Source: Coriolopsis trogii
Taxonomy: Eukaryota > Basidiomycota > Agaricomycetes > Polyporales > Polyporaceae
Direction of reading: 5' to 3'
Length of the DNA stretch: 64,000 nucleotides
NCBI GenBank assembly: GCA_020543525.1
Contig: JAHYIO010000004.1
Location: forward strand, 1,364,001-1,428,000
The translations under genes were made by a program, and so were the position numbers. The stretch's first letter is position 1; every line of letters begins with the position of its first letter. Shown here piece by piece: positions 42,992-53,973 of this stretch. The notes beneath the pieces were generated by a model. That model was not told the DNA's origin and ran no database searches. It worked only from the letters and a program-made list of their open reading frames with translations.

Positions 42992-45900
42992 ATGCCTGCC
43001 GCATCCTCAGTCCTATCCCTCACGGAGGAGGAACAGAAGTACCTTCTGGAGTACGTCCCCCAGTGGCCCACCTCGTCCAAGAATGAGAAGACCGTAATCA
43101 AAAACGAGTTGATGGCCAAAATTCTGAAGGGGAGACAATGCGACCCGGAAGATCCATTCGCAAGTGACGTCATTGGAAGGGTGAGTGCTATTCGCAAGTA
43201 CTGGACTACACCCCCGGCCGACCCGACCCGGTAGAAAATCATGTCCTGGTTTGGCCAGCGATCAGACTCTATAGAAAACCGTCTGCCGAAGGAGCTCAAA
43301 GTCTCCTGGAGTGGATTGGAGGTACACCGGGAGGTCAACATGGACGCCATCATTGCCGGGCGGGATGGGGAGCTCGCGAATGACGCAGCCGAGAGCGACC
43401 CGGAGGAGGGCGTTGATGTTGCCAAGGAGTGAAGAAAGAAGTTGGCCACTTTTAACAAGGTCAGGAGCAACATGTGGGGAAGTTTGCCACCGGAGGAGCA
43501 AACTAGGTATGAAGAAATTGTGGCCATTTGGACTTACGAGGGTCCACCAGAAAACATTTGAATGCAGTGCGTGTACGAGTTCGGGTAGCAAGGATAGCTC
43601 TGAGCTTATCCGTAACGGCGCGCAGACTTATAGATAAACAGCTTCCGCAATGGTTGCATGGCTTCCTCAAGACTCTCTGGGACCAGACAAAGTGCTTTGG
43701 CACGATTGTTTTGGCGTACAATGACGAAAAGGGGGTCCCGCACACCATGCAGTGAGTTGATGTGTATCATTCTCAGCTCCCGAGAAATCTCAGCCGAGCC
43801 GGCCCGTAGATCGGACACTAGTCAAATCCTCAAGGACAACGACCTTGCGCCATTTGAGGCACAGTTCCCCGGCTGGTTTAAGCAGCCAGCCGACCATGTT
43901 GTTCAGTATCTGAGGAGACTGTACGAAGACGTCCCGATCAAAGGAGACGATCAACCCGAACTGGCTCTGGGTGAGAAGAACGAGTTCAAGATCTCATACA
44001 CCGACGACGGCTGGCCCATACTCCCCGAGAACTTCCCCAGCACGGGTTTGCCAATCACCAACCTGGAGCACAGAAAAAGCTATCTCCTGTTGTACATGAA
44101 GGCCTTGTATGGTGAGTGTAGAGTATCCTCAGCCGGTGACCCCACTGATGAGTGGAGATTACCACCAGGTTTGGCCAAAGGGTACCCTCCCGGCAAAGAG
44201 GCACAGGTACCGTGGAAGCTCATTGGCAAAAATCCGGACAAGTTCTTTGCGAAGGGTCTCGTGCCTACGGACCTCAACAAAAAGTTCACCAACCCTTTGC
44301 ACATGCCTCGTACGTCTCTCTGGTTGTGGAACAAGATTCACACTCGTCAGAGGCTCCCGGGCGCAGAGGCCAGGAGCTTCCGGTTCTTGCACTACGTCGT
44401 CGGCACCAACCCCAAGCTCATCACAGCCAAGTACGGCCAGAATGCGCAGCCTCCACCTGATGGGGCTGCAGCCCGCCGAGCAGCGAAGAAGGCCGATGCT
44501 CAGAAGAGCTTGGCCCCCAGAGCCGCAAGAGCAGCTGCAGCTGCGGCTGCCACCGCCGCGGGTGCCGTCCCACGGAATCCTGGTGGCGCTTCTTCAGCTG
44601 CGGCTGAGGAGGGTACCGAGGCAGCTGCTGGTGGGGTGCTACCAGCTCCTCATACCGGCTCAAAGCGTAAGAAAGGTAAGGGTGTCCAAGAAGGGTGGAG
44701 TCGCTCCGCCAAGCGACCGGCCAAGGAGGCCCCTGATCAGAGCACGACCGAAGACGATGGCCATTTCTCCACCTGCGAGTCCAGTAGCGACGAGGGGCTG
44801 GGAGAGAGCCAGCGCGGGTCGGCACCCGAGCCGACCCAACAACTCCTGGCTCGCGGTGCTTGAGCCGGGAAAGCCAAGCCTGGCGGTGCAAATGCGGACC
44901 CCTCGCTCACCACGACTGTTCGCTTTCCCCCGGATCCCAAGCTGGTTGAACAGGCTTATTCCGAGTTGACTTTCTGGGTGACCGACATGGACAATCTGTG
45001 CACATACCTCTACAGGCTCGGCCGCCTGCCCGAGTTTCAGAGTCTGCTGGAGTCCTGGCGCCATATGGTAAGCAACCCATATTTGCGTCAATGGTATGGG
45101 ATCAGCATTAACGTCCTCATGTCAGCTCACCAAGTGCGCAACCATCCTCCCGAATCCGCAGGACAGGATGCTCGGTTGGGTAACATGGTCAGATGACATC
45201 GAGGCGGTCCCCGCGACGTTTCACAAGAGTGCGGAGAACTGGCGGGGGCTAATGGAGCATCTCAGCAACACAATTTCGACATCTCGATCGTCAGCCGGTG
45301 AGCTCCAGCGTTGGCTTCTCGCCGTCACGCTATCTATCCGCGACCTGTGTCGAGTCAATGACACCGAGAATGACGAGGAGGAGCCGGTTGCTTATGGCGG
45401 GCCTGACTACATTCGCCGCAGTCACGCTGACTGGACCGACCTCCAAAGCATCTTGGCTCCAGCCTGCAAGCAGGCAATGTACCGCGGCCCGGGTGACGAG
45501 GACTTTGGGCCGGGACTTCAAATCCTGCCCACATCTGCCCGAGGGCGGGGTGCGACGTCCAAACCCACCACTGCAACATCTCTCACCCAGCCTCCGACCG
45601 ACCTTGTAATGGAGGATGTGGACTCCGAAGGCATCTCGGCCAGGTGGTAATAGGTGACGATGATGCTCAAGAGACCCCGACCGACCAGACTGGGCCGGAG
45701 GCAGGTAAAGGTGAGCTATGGAAGATTGCGACGAGTGCACCTTCCCCACTGACATCATCAATCAGGGGCATTGTTGGCGAAGTCTAAAGGCAAACGGCCT
45801 GCACAGATCCGGGCGTGCCTGAAGATCCTTGGGCAGCCAGCGGCTTGGGTGGGAATCTGTCTCGACCCGAGCCGACCTCATTGGCTGCTGCTGGAGATGG

Positions 45901-46120
45901 GTCTGGATCATCATCGCTAGGGCTTGGAGGCGCCGAGGCACCCGGCCCCGCAGTTTATGGCATGAATGCAGGGTCATCCTCTCGTGATGACATCACCCCG
46001 GTCACTGTCGATGGGAAGGAGAGCAAGGCGGGCAAGAAGAAGGCATGTTGCGGTGGGGCATCCGAGGGCGTGAGCAAACCTCCCCTCCGTCGGTCAACCC
46101 GGAAGGCGCAGCCCTCCTAG
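42992..46120 (+). pseudogene. Uncharacterised KDZ-neighbour gene (possible HMG-like segment), with stops
   Basis: It starts MPAASSVLSLTEEEQKYLLE. In the same frame are WFGQRSDSIENRLPKELKV and a helical block FNKVRSNMWGSLPPEEQTRY that resembles part of an HMG box. Then come LPQWLHGFLKTLWDQTKCFG and, after a splice near 43755-43800, WFKQPADHVVQYLRRLYEDV and LLLYMKALYGECRV. Long Ala/Lys/Ser/Glu-rich disorder follows, then ELTFWVTDMDNLCTYLYRLG, an intron 45067-45126 (GTAAGC...GTCAG) and a tail ending RRSTRKAQPS at 46120. In-frame stops: TAG at 43232, TGA at 43430, about 43559 and 44861. The layout is known from mushroom proteins next to TET/JBP and KDZ genes; I cannot state a function. Confidence 0.55.
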
Positions 46121-46371
46121 AAGGCAGGTGGCAGGCATATGGGCCGCTTTGTTAACAGCTGTAACATCGGTAGTCGTGTATTCGCATGTAACCTGCATCA
46201 CCCTTATGCTTCCATGAATCCATAACACAGGTGGGATAGGTCGGAGCAAGCCGACCCAAGCCGAACCGGGATGTGAGCCATCATGGTGAGTGTCGAGGAG
46301 GACCAGTGCGATGTATAGCTATGCAGACTGTTGCGTGGTACGGGGCGAGGGCATAACAGATGGTCCTGTGC

Positions 46372-46521
46372 CTGACCATTGCAAGCGACAATGTCAAGGC
46401 CAAGATTCAGAATACGGAGGGTATCCCTTCTGACCAGCAGCATCTGATCTTTGCAGGCAAGCAGCCAGAGGACGGACATATGCTCTTGGACTACAACATC
46501 CAGAGGCAAAGCCCCATGCGG
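46372..46521 (+). pseudogene. Ubiquitin pseudogene unit 1
   Basis: One frame reads [49 protein letters not shown], matching ubiquitin residues about 15-66 with scattered substitutions. The start and the LHLVLRLRGG tail are missing. It lies between the KDZ cargo gene and gene Y, with no promoter context. Confidence 0.85.
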
Positions 46522-46741
46522 TGAGGTGTACGTCCCATGGGGATCTCCAACGTGCAAGATGTTTTGGTCATACACATCGTGTTCAACGCTGAACAGCGCA
46601 TAATCGAGCATGGCTAAGCGGATCGGCCCGGGATGCGACCCATTGGGTTGAACGTCGAGCATCGACAGGGGTCTATTCGGGTACCGGTTGCACTTCAAGG
46701 AGCAACCCATGTGCCTTGCATAAAGAGCCATCAATGCTGTA

Positions 46742-46870
46742 GATGTTATCGACAATGTAAAGGTAGATATATAGGACAAGGAGGGCATCCCTCCTGACCA
46801 GCAGCGGCTGAAGTCTGCTGGCCAGCAGACGGAAACCAGACGTATGCTGTCAGACTACAACATCGATTGG
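46742..46870 (+). pseudogene. Ubiquitin pseudogene unit 2
   Basis: The frame reads DVIDNVKVDI, stop (TAG where ubiquitin has Gln), [12 protein letters not shown], then a degenerate stretch and MLSDYNID. It lies 220 bp after unit 1 in the same orientation, so the two are probably remnants of adjacent repeats of one polyubiquitin gene; the region between has decayed. Confidence 0.8.
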
Positions 46871-47164
46871 GCACAAGAATGTTTCACCCTGGATCGCCGG
46901 TAAATACAATAACAAGAGATACTACTAATATAATAACAAGAGATACTACTAATACAACAATGCGAATTCGTACGCGGGGTCAGCCAGCAGACACCAAGCC
47001 CAAGATTCTCCAAGAAGCAACCAACACGCATCTTCACCGTCCTCCCACTGAGCCTCACTGGTTCGGCCGTGACTTTAGGTTATATCAGACTCATGCTCCA
47101 CACTCGAAGGGGAAAAAAAAAGAAAAAAAAACAACTCACATTTCCTTGATGAAGACGTCGTCCC
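46871..47164. other. Spacer with small tandem repeat
   Basis: Contains ATAACAAGAGATACTACTAATA twice in tandem at about 46909-46955 and an A-rich tract (47113-47130). No coding sequence is supported. Confidence 0.4.
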
Positions 47165-47848
47165 CTAGTTTCCAAGCTCCGGATCATGATCCACCTGCAT
47201 CAGCTCCTTGTCATCCAAGCCGAAATCCCGTTGACTTGCCGGCACTCCGGTTGCATTGAACTTGTCGTCCACGCCCTCCTCCAGCTCAGGCGGCGGACTC
47301 TCGGGGCTATATGCCCGCTCCTTCCCCTTGCTCTTCGCCTTCTTCTTGTGGCGGCACGCCTTTTGCGAAAGGCCTGTGGACGACGACAAGGGAGTCGACT
47401 GAGTGGGAGGTGGTGTGGGCGTGGAAGGGAGGAAGAGAGGCCCCGAACCGTGACTGCGTCCGGCAGCAGATGTGGTGGGGAGGCCCTCCTCCAATGTGAA
47501 GATTTGGTCCATGAGGACATCCATCGCCCGCGCCTGCTGCTTTTGCTCCTCCACTACACGGCTCTCCATCTCCCTCTTCTCGGCCTCCATGTCCCTGACC
47601 TTAATGTTGAGCTGGAGGACGTGGTTGAGCAGGAGGATGGTCGTATCCTCGAGCCACACGATGTATTCACGCACGTCATCCATCTCAAGTGGCCTCTCCA
47701 TGTCTTCTACAGCCTTGATGAGGTCGTTGAGATTGTCGTCGCCTTCCGCAGACGTCGACAGGCCCGCTAGGGCCTCGTCGCGTGCCGGCTGACGTTCGGG
47801 CGGAGGGTGCATCGCTTCGACAGCCGGGATGCTATCCCAGCAGCCCAT
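47165..47848 (-). pseudogene. Gene Y, 3' part: coiled-coil carboxy-terminal region
   Basis: The open frame runs MGCWDSIPAVEAMHPPPERQ to ELMQVDHDPELGN. A long charged helix (NDLIKAVEDMERPLEMDDV, NIKVRDMEAEKREMESRVVE) is followed by a Ser/Pro-rich, Lys-rich tail. It lies on the same strand as the 5' part of gene Y (55738 to 53974) with the TIR element and palindrome in between, so I infer that it is the next exon of that gene. The first codons may be intron sequence. Confidence 0.5.
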
Positions 47849-47960
47849 TTAGTAAGAATATACTATATGCTGTACCCCTCGGCAGTGCTAATGCACTGTC
47901 TGGGCGTGGCACGCGGCACCGCGTGGTCGGGTCGTGGGAACCTGTGGGGTGTTCCGCGCG

Positions 47961-49171
47961 CACAGCGGGTGACTGTGCTCCAGTCCACCCCACCCAGTCG
48001 GTGTCTATCTGCGGTGCTCGAGTTGTCGAACAAGTCCGTCCGATTTGCACCCATGCCCGACCCGAACGCACCCCCACCTGCACCCCACGCACCCACCACC
48101 ACCGTTCCCCAGGGTGAACCGTCCAGCGAGGGTCAATGAAATTTGACCCTGAAGATTCCACCTCGTCCACCATCCATCCCCTCCTCCGCAGCGCCACCCA
48201 CGCCTACCCCATCCCGTCGACAATCCTTTGTCGCAATCTCGGCTGCTGCCCCTTCCCCAGCCATTCACCCGGCTCCGGACCCGGAGGCCCAACCTACGTC
48301 GTCCGGGATGATGACACGGTCTCAGAGGGGATTCACGTCCAACGCACTCCGTCATCGTCCCTAAGCCAAAAAAAATGTGCTCAACCACAATCACAAGGGA
48401 CCTCGCTAATCTATCGGGCCTTGGACTTGGATAATCCTTTGGTAGACGACTGGTTCTGACCGGTGCAATTTTTTATTTTTTTCATCTTTTTCTCCATCTC
48501 ACCAGAATACGCCAGCCAATCAAGTGCTCTCACTGCAAAACACGTGGACTGCTGTGTTTGGTCAACCTGGGGAACAGACCAACATGCAATGGATGCGCTG
48601 GGGGCAAGATCACCTGCTCCTTCAGCCCCTCGTTCCAGACCGGCCCCGACAAGGCGACGTACCGGCTTTATTGCTGGTTCAAAGACGCCTCCCTGCAAAA
48701 AAGGCACCCCAGGGAATATCATCAAAACAGCGACTTCGCCAAGATGCCCATTCCAGATTGGTGGGAGAACGGGTTTTTCGACGTGTACAAGAAAAAAAGG
48801 GAAGTCCCCAATAAGGATTTAGAGGGAGCCGAGCCGCGGGCCGGGCCGGCGCCCGAACTGGTGGCCGAGCCGGTGTCGCCATCCACCCACACGTTGGCCA
48901 AGAAACGCAAGAAGTCCCACTCAGTGTCAAGTGGCACTGATGTGGATAGCCCTCAGGTATATTGTGTTCTTTTTTTATGTATTGATTTGCTAACATCATG
49001 AATAATGTCTAGTCGAAGAAGAGTGGTCCGGGCCCTGCAAAACGTGCCCGGCCGACACATGGCATTCAGAGGGTGGAACCGGACGATTGTGAGTATCTAT
49101 CACGGTATTTTTTTTTTTCAATTTTACTTACCACCCGCTTGTCCTGGGGACTGGGATCACTCGATTCAATA
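47961..49171 (+). pseudogene. Inverted duplicate fragment of gene Y
   Basis: Mirror copy of 53974-55184 lacking the first exon. It includes the disordered segment FAPMPDPNAPPPAPHAP, an in-frame TGA at 48137, TRSQRGFTSNALRHRP, and the Zn2Cys6-like cluster (48525-48617: Cys spacing 2-6-9-2-6), then WENGFFDVYKKKREV. It is cut at 47961, where E-element terminal sequence begins, so it has no start. Confidence 0.7.
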
Positions 49172-49883
49172 GGAATATACTATATGCTGTGTCCCTCGGC
49201 GGTGCTAATGCACTGTCTGGGCGTGGCACGCGGCGCCGCGCGGTCGGGTCGTGGGAACCTGTGGGGTGTTCCGCGCGGGTGGTCGGCCGGGAGGCATAGT
49301 GGTGAGCCGCGCGGACCGGGTATGGGTGAGTGATCAGGTGGTGGTCCGGGGTAGGGGTACCAGGTTATCATTGATATAGACCTGTTCTGACGACTCGGAC
49401 TATCTGTAGATATCTGTACAGTGTATGTAGGTATTGTAAATAGTAATCAACCATTTATTGCACATTTTGAAGAGACACAAGGGCAGGAAAGGTGCGCCAG
49501 AGCGGTCCGGGTAGGAGGTCCGGGTGGCGGCTGGTGGTCCGGGTGACATAGGGATGCCTGCGGACACCTTGGGCAAGTTGTGAGGGCTGATTGTGTTCCG
49601 GGAAACCTGGTTTGAATGGCTTTTGTGGCCTGGGTAAGTAGTTCCAGCCAGCAGGGGGTGGGGGAAAGGGGTCAGTTTACCTTTGGCCAGCCGGCTTATT
49701 TGGCGGCTCGGATGGATAGCTGATATTTCTACAAGCTTATTGGATTTGGCATGGCATTCTGCAGCTGTAGAAGTGCATCTGCAAGCCAGAATGAAATATA
49801 GTGGTGTGCGGAATAGTGAACCGAGCGGTGTTGGACCAGTGCTGTCTGATGTTCCGCGCGGTGTTTGCCAGCCAGTATAAGCA

Positions 49884-50105
49884 GTGCAGCGCGGCTGGTT
49901 GATATATATGGTAGTGTGTACCGCGCGGGCAGTTAATGTATATAATAAGATGTACCGCGCGGCTGGCTGATATATATGATGAGGTGTACCGCGTGGCTGG
50001 CTAATGTATATGATGAGGTGTACCGCGCGGCTGGCTGATATATATAATACAGTGTACCGCACGGTTGGTTGAAGTACATGATCCGGTGTTCCGCGCGGCC
50101 AGTTG
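49884..50105. repeat. Tandem array of about 42-bp units in element E (mirrored at 53040-53261)
   Basis: Five to six units with core TGTACCGCGCGGCTGGCTGA followed by TATATATGATGAGG-like AT-rich sequence. Each unit alternates a GC palindrome and an AT-rich stretch. Confidence 0.75.
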
Positions 50106-50119
50106 GCATACAGACTGTG

Positions 50120-50470
50120 TAGATGGCTCAGTGGTAGTGGAACATGGCCGGTCTGCCCATAACTGATGCAATTCCTGACCTGACGGTCTGTAAGTTGGCA
50201 CACATACGTCCGAGTATGATCCGGACCGGTGTACAAATTTTGGCGGTGGACCGAGATGTTCTGGTCAAGATGCGGCTGCCGGACCGAGCGGGTGGCTCAG
50301 CGGTAGCAAGACATGGCCGGTCCACCCATAACTACTGCAATTCCTGACCGGATGGTCTGTAAGTTGGTATATATATGTCCAAGTATGATCCGAACTGGTG
50401 TACAAGTTTTGGTGGTGGACCGAAGTAGTTCGGTAGAGATGCGGCTGCCGGACCACGCGGTCGGCTCAGC
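50120..50470. repeat. Two direct units of about 175 bp in element E (mirrored at 52675-53025)
   Basis: Each begins near GGTGGCTCAG(C/T)GGTAG and contains ACATGGCCGGTC, CCATAACT, CAATTCCTGACC, GTATGATCCG and GATGCGGCTGCCGGACC. The units are diverged by roughly 15 percent by eye. Confidence 0.65.
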
Positions 50471-53400
50471 CTTGGCTAGACAACCTAATCTGGCAATCTG
50501 GCGCTTATCTGACAGTCTAGATGAGCGCTTTGTAGTCACTGTATATGGTATATGCCTGTATATGTAGTGATGTCATTACTTATGAGTGCTTTTTCAACAC
50601 CCAAATGCGGTAGGCCCCCAATTTGGGTGCATTCTTGGATACTTCATAACTTTCTTAGTTCTTGGCCGATTGCCATGGTTGTGAATGTATCAGGTGTGTA
50701 ATTGGATTCCCTTTTGTATGATATACCTTGCTAGCATGTAGTGCAAAAATCTGTGGTAGATATGTGCAAATAGTATGCCAAACCACTATAAGCAGGTACC
50801 TGCTTGCTTTACTACATGCAAGATGGGGCATAGAGCTCCATGAGCACAGTATCATTATATAGTATATTACTAGGGCTTTCTATTGCATGTTTTTGCATTG
50901 TGATACCTGTAGTATTGAGCAAGATATGGCTACTTCGCATTTGACAAGAAATGGGAGCTCTGTTTGGCTGATTATGGAAGGTAAACTAGATATTCTGCTG
51001 TTCCCCATACACAAACACACTTGCATAAGCCAGAGCTCTCAGATTATACACATTTTGTGGCAATCTATGAAGGTTCACACACCCTCTCCTCCTCCCTCCC
51101 TTCCCATCAAATACATCATGGTGTCCGAGTTTGGCAAGATATCCCAAAACTACTCGGCACATCTTTAGATATTATACACACCCATTACTGTACAAAATTG
51201 CAGAGCTCTAACATCTCTGCCCACAATGCTGTGTTGCATGCAATATTGTAAGAGACCAAATATTCTCAAGAGGATAGCATTACAACCAGTGCATATATTC
51301 ACATGGTTCTTTTTGCACTATTTCTATATACTATGCGGCTATGTGACTCCTGATTTTTGGAGGCTTATGTGCACCCGATCTCTTAGCCATCCCTTATCTG
51401 TGTTCGCAATAGATTGTACTATAGTATTAGATCGGGGTGGCCAATAGGTTCATATGTCTCAGATAGAGCACTCCTAGCATAGTACTACAAGATGCAAAAA
51501 CCCGCCAGGGAATAGGGGAAGTATTTGTGAAGGTGCGTCAAATTGGTGGTTTAGCAAGGGTAGGTTCGCCATTGTGCATGTCAAAGAGCATTCGAAGCAC
51601 CTTTTCTCATATCTCCATAACCACATCATCTATTCCCTGGCGGGTTTTTGCATCTTGTAGTACTATGCTAGGAGTGCTCTATCTGAGACATATGAACCTA
51701 TTGGCCACCCCGATCTAATACTATAGTACAATCTATTGCGAACACAGATAAGGGATGGCTAAGAGATCGGGTGCACATAAGCCTCCAAAAATCAGGAGTC
51801 ACATAGCCGCATAGTATATAGAAATAGTGCAAAAAGAACCATGTGAATATATGCACTGGTTGTAATGCTATCCTCTTGAGAATATTTGGTCTCTTACAAT
51901 ATTGCATGCAACACAGCATTGTGGGCAGAGATGTTAGAGCTCTGCAATTTTGTACAGTAATGGGTGTGTATAATATCTAAAGATGTGCCGAGTAGTTTTG
52001 GGATATCTTGCCAAACTCGGACACCATGATGTATTTGATGGGAAGGGAGGGAGGAGGAGGGGGTGTGTGAACCTTCATAGATTGCCACAAAATGTGTATA
52101 ATCTGAGAGCTCTGGCTTATGCAAGTGTGTTTGTGTATGGGGAACAGCAGAATATCTAGTTTACCTTCCATAATCAGCCAAACAGAGCTCCCATTTCTTG
52201 TCAAATGCGAAGTAGCCATATCTTGCTCAATACTACAGGTATCACAATGCAAAAACATGCAATAGAAAGCCCTAGTAATATACTATATAATGATACTGTG
52301 CTCATGGAGCTCTATGCCCCATCTTGCATGTAGTAAAGCAAGCAGGTACCTGCTTATAGTGGTTTGGCATACTATTTGCACATATCTACCACAGATTTTT
52401 GCACTACATGCTAGCAAGGTATATCATACAAAAGGGAATCCAATTACACACCTGATACATTCACAACCATGGCAATCGGCCAAGAACTAAGAAAGTTATG
52501 AAGTATCCAAGAATGCACCCAAATTGGGGGCCTACCGCATTTGGGTGTTGAAAAAGCACTCATAAGTAATGACATCACTACATATACAGGCATATACCAT
52601 ATACAGTGACTACAAAGCGCTCATCTAGACTGTCAGATAAGCGCCAGATTGCCAGATTAGGTTGTCTAGCCAAGGCTGAGCCGACCGCGTGGTCCGGCAG
52701 CCGCATCTCTACCGAACTACTTCGGTCCACCACCAAAACTTGTACACCAGTTCGGATCATACTTGGACATATATATACCAACTTACAGACCATCCGGTCA
52801 GGAATTGCAGTAGTTATGGGTGGACCGGCCATGTCTTGCTACCGCTGAGCCACCCGCTCGGTCCGGCAGCCGCATCTTGACCAGAACATCTCGGTCCACC
52901 GCCAAAATTTGTACACCGGTCCGGATCATACTCGGACGTATGTGTGCCAACTTACAGACCGTCAGGTCAGGAATTGCATCAGTTATGGGCAGACCGGCCA
53001 TGTTCCACTACCACTGAGCCATCTACACAGTCTGTATGCCAACTGGCCGCGCGGAACACCGGATCATGTACTTCAACCAACCGTGCGGTACACTGTATTA
53101 TATATATCAGCCAGCCGCGCGGTACACCTCATCATATACATTAGCCAGCCACGCGGTACACCTCATCATATATATCAGCCAGCCGCGCGGTACATCTTAT
53201 TATATACATTAACTGCCCGCGCGGTACACACTACCATATATATCAACCAGCCGCGCTGCACTGCTTATACTGGCTGGCAAACACCGCGCGGAACATCAGA
53301 CAGCACTGGTCCAACACCGCTCGGTTCACTATTCCGCACACCACTATATTTCATTCTGGCTTGCAGATGCACTTCTACAGCTGCAGAATGCCATGCCAAA

Positions 53401-53973
53401 TCCAATAAGCTTGTAGAAATATCAGCTATCCATCCGAGCCGCCAAATAAGCCGGCTGGCCAAAGGTAAACTGACCCCTTTCCCCCACCCCCTGCTGGCTG
53501 GAACTACTTACCCAGGCCACAAAAGCCATTCAAACCAGGTTTCCCGGAACACAATCAGCCCTCACAACTTGCCCAAGGTGTCCGCAGGCATCCCTATGTC
53601 ACCCGGACCACCAGCCGCCACCCGGACCTCCTACCCGGACCGCTCTGGCGCACCTTTCCTGCCCTTGTGTCTCTTCAAAATGTGCAATAAATGGTTGATT
53701 ACTATTTACAATACCTACATACACTGTACAGATATCTACAGATAGTCCGAGTCGTCAGAACAGGTCTATATCAATGATAACCTGGTACCCCTACCCCGGA
53801 CCACCACCTGATCACTCACCCATACCCGGTCCGCGCGGCTCACCACTATGCCTCCCGGCCGACCACCCGCGCGGAACACCCCACAGGTTCCCACGACCCG
53901 ACCGCGCGGCGCCGCGTGCCACGCCCAGACAGTGCATTAGCACCGCCGAGGGACACAGCATATAGTATATTCC

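Larger units (their letters stand above)
38847..46125. mobile_element. Decayed KDZ-type DNA transposon composite with TET/JBP-like cargo
   Basis: A CxC-motif KDZ transposase and a TET/JBP-like dioxygenase lie in tandem on the minus strand, head to head with a Ser/Ala/Lys-rich gene on the plus strand. KDZ transposases and TET/JBP genes are known to be associated in basidiomycete genomes. The left end is truncated by Ty3 copy 1. The right end is set at the end of the last coding exon because I could not identify a TIR or target duplication. All three genes carry nonsense codons, mostly TGA. Confidence 0.6.
47855..53973. mobile_element. TIR-bounded non-coding element (E) rearranged by inverted duplication
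   Basis: The outer ends are AGAATATACTATATGCTGT at left and its inverted counterpart ACAGCATATAGTATATTCC at right, each next to TA (47853-47854 and 53974-53975). The left end (47855-47960) matches 49172-49277 at about 90 percent, showing terminal repeats over 100 bp. Inside are many CCGCGCGG motifs, a 42-bp tandem array and an AT-rich portion (about 50570-51515 and its mirror). No transposase was found, so it looks non-autonomous. Its present interior is mostly a mirror copy: only 51630-53973 and the first 106 bp appear original. Confidence 0.55.

Noticed and set aside
48137..48139. TGA in gene Y as a possible programmed readthrough or selenocysteine codon
   Set aside because: Fungi of this group lack known selenoprotein machinery, and the stop fits CGA decay or an unrecognised intron.
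50120..50300. tRNA A-box-like TGGCTCAGTGGTAG in element E, suggesting a SINE or tRNA gene
   Set aside because: No matching B box or cloverleaf could be found at the right distance, and the repeat lies inside a TIR-bounded element.
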